Origin: Paraburkholderia sp. BCC1885
GTDB lineage: Bacteria; Pseudomonadota; Gammaproteobacteria; Burkholderiales; Burkholderiaceae
Direction: 5' to 3'
Length of the DNA: 64,000 nucleotides
Assembly: GCF_900996235.1 (NCBI RefSeq)
Contig: NZ_CAAJGM010000111.1
Location: 372,001 to 436,000, forward strand
Of this stretch, positions 47,619 through 56,084 are shown piece by piece. Numbering within the stretch: the stretch's first letter is position 1; each line of letters begins with the position of its first letter. Under the pieces are notes generated by a model. The model was not told where the DNA came from. It did not search any database and saw only the letters and a list, made by a program, of their open reading frames with translations. A program made the position numbers and the translations under genes.

Positions 47619-48788
47619 TTATTTCAGCCTGGCGACGACCCGTTTTCCCAATGCCTGCCCGGGTAGTTCAACCCACCGGTATCCCGCCACGGAGAGAACC
47701 AGCGTTAGCAGGACACAGGTTGCGGAAAAGAGGCTCGACGGCACCAGCGCACTCGCGAGACCCATGGCAAGCGGATGCAGGAGATAGGTCGAGAAACTGA
47801 TGCTGCCTAGCCATCCGGTGACGCGATTGGTGACGAGCGGCGACTGACGCACACGCGCAATGCCCGCGACCAGCATGAACAGAATGGGCGCCGCCAGCCA
47901 TGGAAAAAGCGCTTCATTCATGGTTATGTTGGGATGGCGGTAGTAGCCAAAGGAGACGATGTTCGAAATCGCCATGGTGACGATAAAGACACCGGTATCG
48001 ATGCAAAGCCGCCGTAGCCCCAGTTGACCATTTTGAGCATGGAATGCCCGGCAACCCAGGATCGCCACGTAGATCATGCCGATCCGGGCGAGTGGCAGGC
48101 GATGTCCCAGCAGAAGAGAAACGACCACCAGGGCCAGTTGCACCAGCGGCGCGATGACGACGAGCCTGTCATCGAAACGACGGCCGAACGTCAACAGCCC
48201 AAGTGCGAAGATGGCGTACCAGGCGAACTCGATGCTGAGCGTCCAGGTCACGCCCAGCAGCGGTGTCGCGCCCAGATAATCCTGGGCCAGCAGGAGATTG
48301 GCCAGCCAGTCATGCAAGGTGGCGGACTTCACCGCGGAGAAGTCGGCGAGATTCGTGCCGTAGCCGAGCAGCGCCATGAGTGCAAAGGCCACCAGCACCA
48401 GAGGATAAATGCGAAAAACGCGCCGGATGACGAAGGTCTTCAAATCAAACCGGCGCCCCGCCGCCATGGGAATGACGAAGCCGCTGACGACGAAGAACAG
48501 GACCACGCCGAACACCCCCGGCGACAACATGGCGACGGCCCATTGACCAAATTTTCCGGTCTTCTCGACCACATGCTGAAACAGCACGGCGCCGGCGGCA
48601 ATAAAGCGCAATGTGTCGAGAAAGGCCACGCGCGCGGCCGCCGCCACGGGCCGGCTCGTCGCGTCCGCGCCGGCGCCGGTGCCCGCCTCCGCTGTGGCAG
48701 GGGGTGTCGGGAGCGGGAAGATGCCAGCCTCTTCCAGTCGCCCCGGAAAAGGTTCTGCGGAGGAAACCAGCGGCTGATCAGGCGACAT
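47619..48788 (-). CDS. acyltransferase 3 family membrane protein (OafA-like)
   Basis: A 389-residue integral membrane acyltransferase with about ten helices. The family opening FLDTLRFIAAGAVLFQHVVEK (near residue 56) carries the conserved Arg and His, and FVIRRVFRIYPLVLV is the second Arg-rich block. Members O-acylate (usually acetylate) polysaccharide or lipid-linked sugars. I chose ATG at 48788 (MSPDQPLVS) with GGGAG 7 bases upstream. It would decorate the repeat unit of this polysaccharide. Confidence 0.9.
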   Translation of the reverse strand: MSPDQPLVSSAEPFPGRLEEAGIFPLPTPPATAEAGTGAGADATSRPVAAAARVAFLDTLRFIAAGAVLFQHVVEKTGKFGQWAVAMLSPGVFGVVLFFVVSGFVIPMAAGRRFDLKTFVIRRVFRIYPLVLVAFALMALLGYGTNLADFSAVKSATLHDWLANLLLAQDYLGATPLLGVTWTLSIEFAWYAIFALGLLTFGRRFDDRLVVIAPLVQLALVVVSLLLGHRLPLARIGMIYVAILGCRAFHAQNGQLGLRRLCIDTGVFIVTMAISNIVSFGYYRHPNITMNEALFPWLAAPILFMLVAGIARVRQSPLVTNRVTGWLGSISFSTYLLHPLAMGLASALVPSSLFSATCVLLTLVLSVAGYRWVELPGQALGKRVVARLK

Positions 48789-48849
48789 GATGGACTCCCG
48801 AAACCGTAAATCAGGCGATGCCATATCGATCAACGAACCATGCGGGCCG

Positions 48850-50148
48850 TTATTCGAGCCATCGACCGAATCTCGTATGCAACGAGAATTCTTCGCCGAT
48901 TCCAAGAATTTCCCGCACCAGCCCGGCCCGCCAGACGCCGATCATCAGCATGGCCAGCAATGAAACCTCGCCCAGCACCCGAGCCTCGGCCATTCCCATG
49001 GCGCCGAAATATTTGGCTAACGGTATGGCCGCCGCCACATTCACCAAGGCGCCGATGATCCCGCAACGCACCAGCACCCGCTCCAGTTTGCGTGGAATCA
49101 GGAAGTACACGCCCAATATCTGCGTACAGACACTGACCGGCAGAACCAGCACCATGAAGTTCAGGACGGGCACCGCGCGGCTGAATTCCGGCCCGAATAC
49201 CAGCGGCACGATCCATCCGGAAAGCGATCTCGTGACGATCACGCCGACCACCGCGCCCAGAAAGAACACGACAAAAATCCGTCGGGCGATCAGATTGGCG
49301 CGGGCGTTGTTGCGACCGACCAGATACATGACCTTGGGCACCAGAATCTGGCCGGCGGGCCCCATCAGGCTCAATGCGGCGCCGATCAGCCGTTCCGGCA
49401 CGCCGAAGGCGCTCACCTCGGACGGCGCTGCCAGCAGAGACAGCATGTAGGCCGATGCGCCGATCAGCAGCATCGAGGTTCCACCGTAGATGAAGATGGT
49501 GGTCGAGCGCTTGATCACATCGACCGCCTTGCGCAGATGCGAGATGACCCCGGAGAACTCTTTTCGAACAACCCAATAAGCCAGCAGCGACTGAACCAGG
49601 CTGGACAAAAACGTCAAGGGAAAAACCAGATCGATGTCTTGCGGCTTGCGAATAATGGTGAATATCAGGGCAGACGAAAGCAGGAATCCCAGCACTTCAA
49701 TCAGCACACTCGTCTGGGCCCGTCCGGTAGCCGTGAAATACCAGCCCAGGTTGAAGGCTGCCAGCATGCCGCCGGCGACCACCAGAATGCCGGCGCCCGG
49801 CACGTGGGACAAGAGCTGCGACTTGGCCGCCGCCAGCGCCCCGATGATCAGGCCCGGAATGCACAGCAACAGCCTCGCTGTGAACTGCTCGCGAAAAATC
49901 GGATCGCGTTCGCTATCGTTTTCGGTGTGAACGATGTCTCTCGATCCGACGGTCGAAAATCCATAGCCCACGAACATCCAGATGGTGTTGCCGAGCGACA
50001 TCCCCGCCAACACCACGCCATATCCGCCGGTACCGAGCACTCTTCCGTAATACGGCACCAGAATCAACGGGTAGAGATAGCGAAAAGCATAGGAAAGGTA
50101 AACCGCCAGCAGCTCGATCTTCGACAACGGCATCCGGATCTTATTCAT
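48850..50148 (-). CDS. wzx: Wzx-type polysaccharide repeat-unit flippase
   Basis: A 432-residue multi-helix protein (about 12 membrane segments) of the MOP/polysaccharide-exporter family: LSYAFRYLYPLILVPYYGRVLG near residue 13, the common opening of Wzx/RfbX proteins. It would flip undecaprenyl-linked repeats to the periplasm for the polymerase. ATG 50148 overlaps the upstream polymerase gene's stop region by 8 bases, so the two are translationally coupled. Wzx and Wzy sitting together with Wza/Wzc is the classic Wzy-dependent pathway. Confidence 0.88.
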   Translation of the reverse strand: MNKIRMPLSKIELLAVYLSYAFRYLYPLILVPYYGRVLGTGGYGVVLAGMSLGNTIWMFVGYGFSTVGSRDIVHTENDSERDPIFREQFTARLLLCIPGLIIGALAAAKSQLLSHVPGAGILVVAGGMLAAFNLGWYFTATGRAQTSVLIEVLGFLLSSALIFTIIRKPQDIDLVFPLTFLSSLVQSLLAYWVVRKEFSGVISHLRKAVDVIKRSTTIFIYGGTSMLLIGASAYMLSLLAAPSEVSAFGVPERLIGAALSLMGPAGQILVPKVMYLVGRNNARANLIARRIFVVFFLGAVVGVIVTRSLSGWIVPLVFGPEFSRAVPVLNFMVLVLPVSVCTQILGVYFLIPRKLERVLVRCGIIGALVNVAAAIPLAKYFGAMGMAEARVLGEVSLLAMLMIGVWRAGLVREILGIGEEFSLHTRFGRWLE

Positions 50149-51553
50149 GAGCGCCCCTGGCAAGCCACTCCTCACGTTTCGGCGCGCGCTTCGGTACGCG
50201 TACCGACAGCGCCCCCACGGCCGCTGCCGATAGATAGAACAACGAACCAAGTTCGAACACCCCGGCCGAAGCCGAAGCGCAGATCAGGGTCGAAATCATG
50301 TAATGCCGCGCCGCATAGGAGACAGCGCGCTCGTCGAATGGGTAATCGGCGGATACTGGCACCAGCACGGAGCGGGCAACGAACATCCCGAAGCAGACCA
50401 CGCCCACCACGCCAAGATTGGCCAGCAACACGACGAGGAAGCTCGATGCGCGAATGCTGCCGAGGCCAACGCCGATTCCATAGGTATCGAAGAAATTGGT
50501 TATGCCCTGCGTATTCCAGCTCATCCGTTCAACGCCGGATGAACTGCCGGCCTTGCTCAGCACCACGCTGTCGAAAAACCCTGAAAGCACGTTCACCACT
50601 GCGGGCATAAAAAGAATGGCGTAGATCGTTGCCAATACCCCCATGCAAACGGAGATGGTCCACATGCGCCGCTTGCGCGCGACGGCCGAGCTTGAAATAA
50701 GGCCGGGCTTGCTGAACAGCAATACCGCCAGGTATCCTCCCAGCCCGACGAACGCGGTCCCCGACGTGCTCAGCAACAGCAGCACGCCCGCCGCCACCGC
50801 AAGCGCGCCAGCTAGCCGGGGACGATAGCCGACCAGCCAGAGGTTGAGGCAAAACACAAAGAGCGGCAGCGTGAAGGCTGCATACGCGGAAGTCTCGCTG
50901 AAGGTTCCGCTGATACGCACCAGGCCGTCCAGTTCGACACCGCTAAGCATGGAGAACTGCGCGGTCTTGAAGATCGACAGGACGTCGAGGCCGACCGCGT
51001 GCGAAGCGATATCGACCACCCCAGCGATGACGTCGAGCAAAGTGAGCAGAAAAAAAGCGCCCGCGAGCGTCCGGTATGAGCCGCGATATTTGAGGAACGC
51101 ATACATGCAGCAGTACACCACCACATCACTGACGCAATAGACCGATTGCGACAAATTTCCGGAGACGGGTCCGAGCGGCTGCAACAGCAGCAGGCCGGAA
51201 TCCGCGGCGCCCCCGCGATCGACCGGAAACACGAGGGTCGAACCGCTCAGCAGGCGCGGCAGCAGGATGGCCCCGGCCGCCCCCCATATGCAATTACACA
51301 ATAGCCAGAAGCCCGGTTTGTCGAGCGCGAACGCCTCTCCGAGTTTTTTCCCGCCCGCGAGGTTAAAAGCCCGCAGCGCGAAAAAGCCGAGAAAGAGTTG
51401 TGCCGGCATGACGCCGACACTGCCCAGCGACAGCGCCAGCGCGCAGCCGAACAGCGAATACACCACGATTGCGTAAATCGCGGTGCGATGCGACGTGTAG
51501 AGCGCCACCAGTCCAGTGACGAACACCACGATCCCGAATATGGTCAGTCCCAC
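50141..51553 (-). CDS. wzy: Wzy-like O-antigen/exopolysaccharide polymerase
   Basis: A 470-residue membrane protein with 11-12 predicted helices and a large periplasmic loop (about residues 115-145 and 320-355, including SGNLSQSVYCVSDVVVYCC nearby). Polymerases are not conserved in sequence, but the helix pattern, size and tight overlap with the Wzx gene identify it as the polymerase or ligase-like component. It would join repeat units on the outer face of the inner membrane. Confidence is good from context, lower from sequence alone. Confidence 0.75.
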   Translation of the reverse strand: MGLTIFGIVVFVTGLVALYTSHRTAIYAIVVYSLFGCALALSLGSVGVMPAQLFLGFFALRAFNLAGGKKLGEAFALDKPGFWLLCNCIWGAAGAILLPRLLSGSTLVFPVDRGGAADSGLLLLQPLGPVSGNLSQSVYCVSDVVVYCCMYAFLKYRGSYRTLAGAFFLLTLLDVIAGVVDIASHAVGLDVLSIFKTAQFSMLSGVELDGLVRISGTFSETSAYAAFTLPLFVFCLNLWLVGYRPRLAGALAVAAGVLLLLSTSGTAFVGLGGYLAVLLFSKPGLISSSAVARKRRMWTISVCMGVLATIYAILFMPAVVNVLSGFFDSVVLSKAGSSSGVERMSWNTQGITNFFDTYGIGVGLGSIRASSFLVVLLANLGVVGVVCFGMFVARSVLVPVSADYPFDERAVSYAARHYMISTLICASASAGVFELGSLFYLSAAAVGALSVRVPKRAPKREEWLARGAHE

Positions 51554-51616
51554 TTTCGCAAACCCCCATCCATGCGCAGCACGTTCATACGCGCGCGATC
51601 TTGTTGTGGCGCCGCC

Positions 51617-52834
51617 TTAGGCGGATCGCCAGCGCCGAAGCACCGGCGGCGTATCGGCAAACTCTTTTCCTGCATCCATCGCCTGCTCCACCACATCCAT
51701 GAACTCGCGCTTGAACCGCTCCGCCGTGAAGCGCAAGGCGTTGCGTCGGCAAACCTCCGAACGGAACGCCGGACGCTGCTCGAAACGCTCCACGGCGTCG
51801 ACGATGGCCGCCACGCTTTGCTCGCCGAAAAAGAGGCCCGTGCCGCGTTCGGGATCCGCCGAGTCGACGACGATTTCCCGCACGCCTCCCCGGCCGAGGG
51901 CGATGACCGGCGTACCGCACGCCTGCGCTTCGACCACCGAAATGCCGAAGTCTTCTTCCGCGGCAAAGACGAACGCACGCGCCCGTTGCATGTAGTCCAC
52001 CAGCACCGCGTCGGGCTGGTAGCCGAGCAGGGTCACGTTGGGCGTCGCGCATGCTTTGGCGCGCGCGAAATCCGGGCCATCGCCGATCACGATGAGACGC
52101 CGCGACGGCATCGCCGCAAAAGCCTCGACAATGAGCGGAATACGCTTATACGGCACCATGCGCGACGCAATCAGATAGAAGTCCTCATGTTGCTCACCGA
52201 GGGCAAAGCGCTCGACGTCGACCGGCGGATACACCACGGTGGCTTCGCTGCCGTAGGCCTTACGGATGCGCCTCGCCACGAAGGCCGAATTGGCGACGAA
52301 GGCATCCACACCGTTCGCGGTGCGCTGATCCCAGATCCGCATGTAATGCAGCATCAGGCGCGCAATCCAGCTTTTCATGCCGCGCTGCATGCCGGCTTCG
52401 GCCAGATACTGATGCTGCAGATCCCACGCGTAGCGAATCGGCGAATGCACGTAACTCACGTGGAGCTGATGCGGTCCGGTCAACACGCCCTTGGCCACGG
52501 CGTGACTCGACGAAATCACCAGATCGTAGGACGAAAGATCGAACTGCTCGATCGCGAGCGGCATCAACGGAAGATAGGCGCGAAACGATTTGCGGGCGCG
52601 CGGCAAGTGCTGGATAAAGGAGGTCCGGGCGCGTTTGCCGCCCAGCGCGCCGCGTTGCGCTTCCGGGAAGAAATCGACGACGCTGTAGAGATCGGCCTGG
52701 GGGAACAGTTGAAGAATCTGCTCCACCACCTTCTCCGATCCCGCATAGGCAACCAGCCAGTCATGCACGAGCGCCACGCGGCCAAAACCGCGCGTGTCGT
52801 GAACGACGGTCGAGGCGAGTGTTATGTTAGCCAC
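51617..52834 (-). CDS. GT4-type glycosyltransferase (WbaZ-like)
   Basis: A 405-residue GT-B enzyme. Signature opening is RVALVHDWLVAYAGSEKVVEQ (near residue 17), followed by the WbaZ-like VSYVHSPIRYAWDLQHQYL and donor-domain YLIASRMVPYKRIPLIVEAF, ending in FVFAAEEDFGISVVEAQACG. WbaZ-type enzymes are often mannosyltransferases, which would suit the manC gene nearby; this is inference. I assign a GTG start at 52834 (VANITLAST) with AGGA 9 bases upstream; the open frame before it is shadow. It overlaps the previous GT gene by 13 bases. Confidence 0.87.
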   Translation of the reverse strand: MANITLASTVVHDTRGFGRVALVHDWLVAYAGSEKVVEQILQLFPQADLYSVVDFFPEAQRGALGGKRARTSFIQHLPRARKSFRAYLPLMPLAIEQFDLSSYDLVISSSHAVAKGVLTGPHQLHVSYVHSPIRYAWDLQHQYLAEAGMQRGMKSWIARLMLHYMRIWDQRTANGVDAFVANSAFVARRIRKAYGSEATVVYPPVDVERFALGEQHEDFYLIASRMVPYKRIPLIVEAFAAMPSRRLIVIGDGPDFARAKACATPNVTLLGYQPDAVLVDYMQRARAFVFAAEEDFGISVVEAQACGTPVIALGRGGVREIVVDSADPERGTGLFFGEQSVAAIVDAVERFEQRPAFRSEVCRRNALRFTAERFKREFMDVVEQAMDAGKEFADTPPVLRRWRSA

Positions 52835-53925
52835 GGCGAAATTTCCTCGATTAGTTTGACGGCCGTGGCGCGCCAGGTCAGTTTTTCGGTCAGCAGCCGG
52901 CCCCGCTCGCGCAGTTGCGCACGCAGCATGGCGTCCCCGGTGATTTGCTCGAGCAGGCGCGCCAATTCTGCGGGATCGTCGGGCGAGGTGTAGAGAACCG
53001 CGTCCCCGCAAGCCTCCTGCACAGGCGGCAGGCGCGAGGCAATCACAGGACAGCCGAGAGCAAGCGCCTCGACGGGCGGCAGCCCAAAACCCTCGTAACG
53101 CGACGGGTAGACGAAGCACGCGGCACGCCGGTACAGCGACGCCAGTTCGCTGTCGCTCACGTAGCCGAGATGCTTCACGAATTCGGGCAAGGCCTCCTGG
53201 CTGGCGCCGTACACCTTCGCGTCGCCGCCGCCCACCACCACGATGTCGAACTGCGCGTCCCGGATCAGGCGAGCCGCCTCGCCCACCAGCCCGAAGTTTT
53301 TATGCCGGTTGCTGCTTCCCACCGCCAGCACGAACGGACGGCCGCCGAGCGTCGGCGCGATTGCGCCTTCGTCCTGTGGCACGCGTAGCATGTGCTCGCC
53401 GCTCTCCGGCACGACGCCGATCTTGCCGGCGGGAATCTGATAGGCGTCGCTCAGCTCGCGCCGTGAGAACTCCGAAACGGTGATCACTCTCTTCGAGACC
53501 CGGCCAATGCGTGGCGCCATCAGGCGATACCAGGCCACAAAAGAACGGCTATAGCTTTCCGGCACGCGCGCAGGCGCCGCGTCGTGCAACACCGTCACCT
53601 GACGCCCGTATAAAAGCGGCCCGGAGTTGCAGAGATTGAGCAGCAATTGGCCGCGGGCCGCGTGCGGCAAGGCCAATTGCTCCCAGCGCAGACCGCCGCC
53701 CTTGCCGGCTGCCCGCAGCCCGACGTGCCGAAACTGATTCGGCATCGCGGCAAGCGCCTCAGGCACGATGATTTCGGCACGCAGTCCGGCGACCAGCGGA
53801 TCATGCAACTCGATCATTTGATCGAGCGCACGGATGGTCTCGAACGCGAACCGATCGACACCCGTCGCGCGGCGGCCGAGAAAGCGGCCGTTGATTAGCA
53901 GATTGGGGGCATGCAGGGATTTCAT
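52822..53925 (-). CDS. GT4-type glycosyltransferase (family 1)
   Basis: A 367-residue GT-B enzyme. The N-terminus LLINGRFLGRRATGVDRFAFE (near residue 9) and donor-domain FVLAVGSSNRHKNFGLVG and YPSRYEGFGLPPVEALALGC (near 270) resemble the gene at 43133, suggesting duplication within the locus. The start could be 53925 (MKSLHAPNLL, used here) or an in-frame ATG at 53964; neither has a strong ribosome site. It begins the downstream half of the leftward polysaccharide genes, divergent from the JmjC/cupin gene. Confidence 0.84.
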   Translation of the reverse strand: MKSLHAPNLLINGRFLGRRATGVDRFAFETIRALDQMIELHDPLVAGLRAEIIVPEALAAMPNQFRHVGLRAAGKGGGLRWEQLALPHAARGQLLLNLCNSGPLLYGRQVTVLHDAAPARVPESYSRSFVAWYRLMAPRIGRVSKRVITVSEFSRRELSDAYQIPAGKIGVVPESGEHMLRVPQDEGAIAPTLGGRPFVLAVGSSNRHKNFGLVGEAARLIRDAQFDIVVVGGGDAKVYGASQEALPEFVKHLGYVSDSELASLYRRAACFVYPSRYEGFGLPPVEALALGCPVIASRLPPVQEACGDAVLYTSPDDPAELARLLEQITGDAMLRAQLRERGRLLTEKLTWRATAVKLIEEISPWLT

Positions 53926-54325
53926 CACCAGATTCCAGGGCGCCGCTCGTGGGGTGGTCGTCATCCGTGTGCCACGGTTCGCTCGGCACGCAACCAGATT
54001 CGAAAGTTCACAACATGCAAATTATCTGGTTCAGAGTGTGACCGATCCGCCCTGCCGAGGAATGTACGCCCTCGCTCATACGCTGCCAGTTCGCCCCGGC
54101 GCGCAAGGCCCGATAAGCGAACCGGCGGCGCTCACGGCCGGACCTTGCAGACGCCGATTGACGTGACATGAGCGACGGCGAACATTCGCGAGCGCAAACA
54201 TGGTCCACATTCGTCGCCATGCAAGCTGCATGGCGTGAACTGTCGAAGCCGCGCACGCCGTTCAGCTTCAGTTAGCCTGACGCGTTGCTCTTCCTGCGGC
54301 TACTTCATGTCCACGGAGCAAGTCT
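53926..54325. other. divergent regulatory region inside the polysaccharide locus, 400 bases
   Basis: Lies between the start of a leftward GT gene and the rightward JmjC/cupin gene, so it must contain promoters for both directions. AT-rich core at 54000-54030. No coding sequence is credible here. A separate promoter here would split the polysaccharide genes into two transcripts: WcaJ-Wza-Wzc-methyltransferase and the GT-Wzy-Wzx set. Confidence 0.45.
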
Positions 54326-55207
54326 ATGTTGACCAGCCTCTCCCCTGTCCAGACCAAGGAATGGAGCACCGTCGATCCGCTGGCGGATTGCCGTCGCGAG
54401 CTTCACAAAAAGGCGTTCGCCGCGATTCATCCGCTTGCGGGCCATCCGCTGTTCACCATCGACGCGCTGGCGAAGGTGGCCGAGCACGCTTCGAGGCGCC
54501 CGGGCGACCTGTATGTCGACGCCGGCGACCTCAGTTTCGCCGACAAATGGGGCACCACGCCCAAGCCGAACATGACGATCCCCGAGATCATCGACCGCAT
54601 CGAAACCGCCGGTGCCTGGCTGGTGCTGAAACATGTCGAGACGGACGCGGCCTATCGGGTGCTGCTCGACGAATTCAAGGCATTCCTGCTCGAGATTGCG
54701 GGACCCGAGGGCGCGAAGATCCTGAGAAACGCCGAGATGATCGTGCTCATCACCTCGCCGCGTCGCAAGTCGGCTTTTCATTTCGACGCCGAGGTTAATT
54801 TCCTCGCGCAAGTTCAGGGATCCAAGGACATCTGGGTGTGCGATCCAGCCGACCGCAGCATGACTACTGAAGAAGAAATCGAGAACTACTACTCGGTCTC
54901 GAATAGCGCGGGCACCTTCAAACCCGGCGCCGAGAAAGCGGCCCGCCACTTTACGCTGCGTCCCGGCGACGCCTTGCACATTCCGACTTACGGCGCGCAC
55001 TGGGTGCAAAACCACGACAGCGTATCCATCTCGGTCAGCCTCAACATGGAATTCCCGCAGCACTATGGCGACATTTACCGCGCCAACTATCATCTGCGCC
55101 GCCTTGGGCTGAAACCTCGGCCACCCGGCAATTCGGAGCTTGTCGACCGCTCCAAGGCCGCGGCGATAAGCGGCATGCGGCGGGTACGGGCCCTGATCAG
55201 GCGATAA
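54326..55207 (+). CDS. JmjC/cupin-like 2-oxoglutarate oxygenase-type protein
   Basis: A 293-residue protein resembling cupin-fold Fe(II)/2-oxoglutarate oxygenases of the JmjC/FIH type. The candidate metal triad is H-x-D in SAFHFDAEVNFLAQVQG (near residues 152-168) and a distal His in DALHIPTYGAHWVQN (near 218). The family hydroxylates proteins or small molecules. It is the only rightward gene inside the leftward polysaccharide locus and ends 1 base before the convergent methyltransferase gene. Its substrate is unknown; the sugar polymer or the synthase product are candidates. Confidence 0.78.
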   Translation: MLTSLSPVQTKEWSTVDPLADCRRELHKKAFAAIHPLAGHPLFTIDALAKVAEHASRRPGDLYVDAGDLSFADKWGTTPKPNMTIPEIIDRIETAGAWLVLKHVETDAAYRVLLDEFKAFLLEIAGPEGAKILRNAEMIVLITSPRRKSAFHFDAEVNFLAQVQGSKDIWVCDPADRSMTTEEEIENYYSVSNSAGTFKPGAEKAARHFTLRPGDALHIPTYGAHWVQNHDSVSISVSLNMEFPQHYGDIYRANYHLRRLGLKPRPPGNSELVDRSKAAAISGMRRVRALIRR

Positions 55208-55208
55208 A

Positions 55209-56048
55209 CTACCGATACTCAAGCCACAGGCCCGCATAGGCTGCGACGCTGGAGGAAGGTCGATCCAGCACGGAAAGCCGGAGTTCGGGCGCCTGCCACT
55301 CACCCAGCACGCCATAGCCCAGCCGCTCGAACTGAGCAATCAGTTTCGAGCGATTGTAGAGCTTGCAACCGACGCGGATATGCCCCGCATCCTGGACCAC
55401 CGCAAAGTCCGGACCGTCGATCAGCGGCGTCCGGTTGATCAGGATATAGCGAGGACGCTGGCCGATGCTTTCCAGCAACTCGGGCAGCGACCGGTCGAAA
55501 TACTGCAGCGAGCCGCTGGCGATAAATAGATCGGCGCCACTCGCCTGCTGCAGATCGTCGGTAAACTGGAGATTGGGTACGTTACGGCTACTTGCCAGGG
55601 TTCGCCCGCGCGAAATGGTTTCCGGCAAATCGAAGACAGTCCAGACCACATCCTTCCTTAGCGGCAAATAATCTCTGTAGCAGTAGTAAAGATTGCCGAC
55701 GTTGCCACCCAGATCGAAAATCTTTTTGACGCAAAGCAGCGGGTCGCGCAGGTAATAGAAGGCGGCATAGTCGCTCGGCCGCGCCATGCGATTGAGTTCG
55801 AGATGCAAGGCCACGTTAGCGGGATTTTCATGGCCGCCTCGCGCATACGGCTTGACTGCCCGCTTCACTTCGTCGAGCGTCCCGAAGCTGCGCCGGTATC
55901 CCAGCAGCCACCCCAGAATCACGCTCCCCACGCGGGTGCGTCCGGCCCCTTCTATCAATCGGCGACCGTACCCGAACCTGCCAAGCACGCTGAAAATCTT
56001 CGCAGTCGAGACGATCTGAAGGTCGCGTAGCTTATTTCGTATGCGCAT
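55209..56048 (-). CDS. TIGR04325-family putative methyltransferase
   Basis: A 279-residue protein with the layout of TIGR04325 methyltransferases often found in polysaccharide clusters. The S-adenosylmethionine-like glycine loop is KIFDLGGNVGNLYYCYRDYL (near residues 108-127), then VVWTVFDLPETISRG, and FIASGSLQYF near 177. GGAG lies 7-8 bases before ATG. It is 36 bases after the Wzc stop, so it is in the same transcript. Probable role: methylating a sugar of the repeat, or capping the chain; which is unknown. Confidence 0.8.
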   Translation of the reverse strand: MRIRNKLRDLQIVSTAKIFSVLGRFGYGRRLIEGAGRTRVGSVILGWLLGYRRSFGTLDEVKRAVKPYARGGHENPANVALHLELNRMARPSDYAAFYYLRDPLLCVKKIFDLGGNVGNLYYCYRDYLPLRKDVVWTVFDLPETISRGRTLASSRNVPNLQFTDDLQQASGADLFIASGSLQYFDRSLPELLESIGQRPRYILINRTPLIDGPDFAVVQDAGHIRVGCKLYNRSKLIAQFERLGYGVLGEWQAPELRLSVLDRPSSSVAAYAGLWLEYR

Positions 56049-56084
56049 CGAAGTGCTCCGGCCTGGGATTGAGATTCGCCAGCA

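Noticed and set aside
51398..52993. 531-codon open frame on the plus strand
   Set aside because: Antisense to the WbaZ-like glycosyltransferase and the polymerase gene; no recognisable protein.
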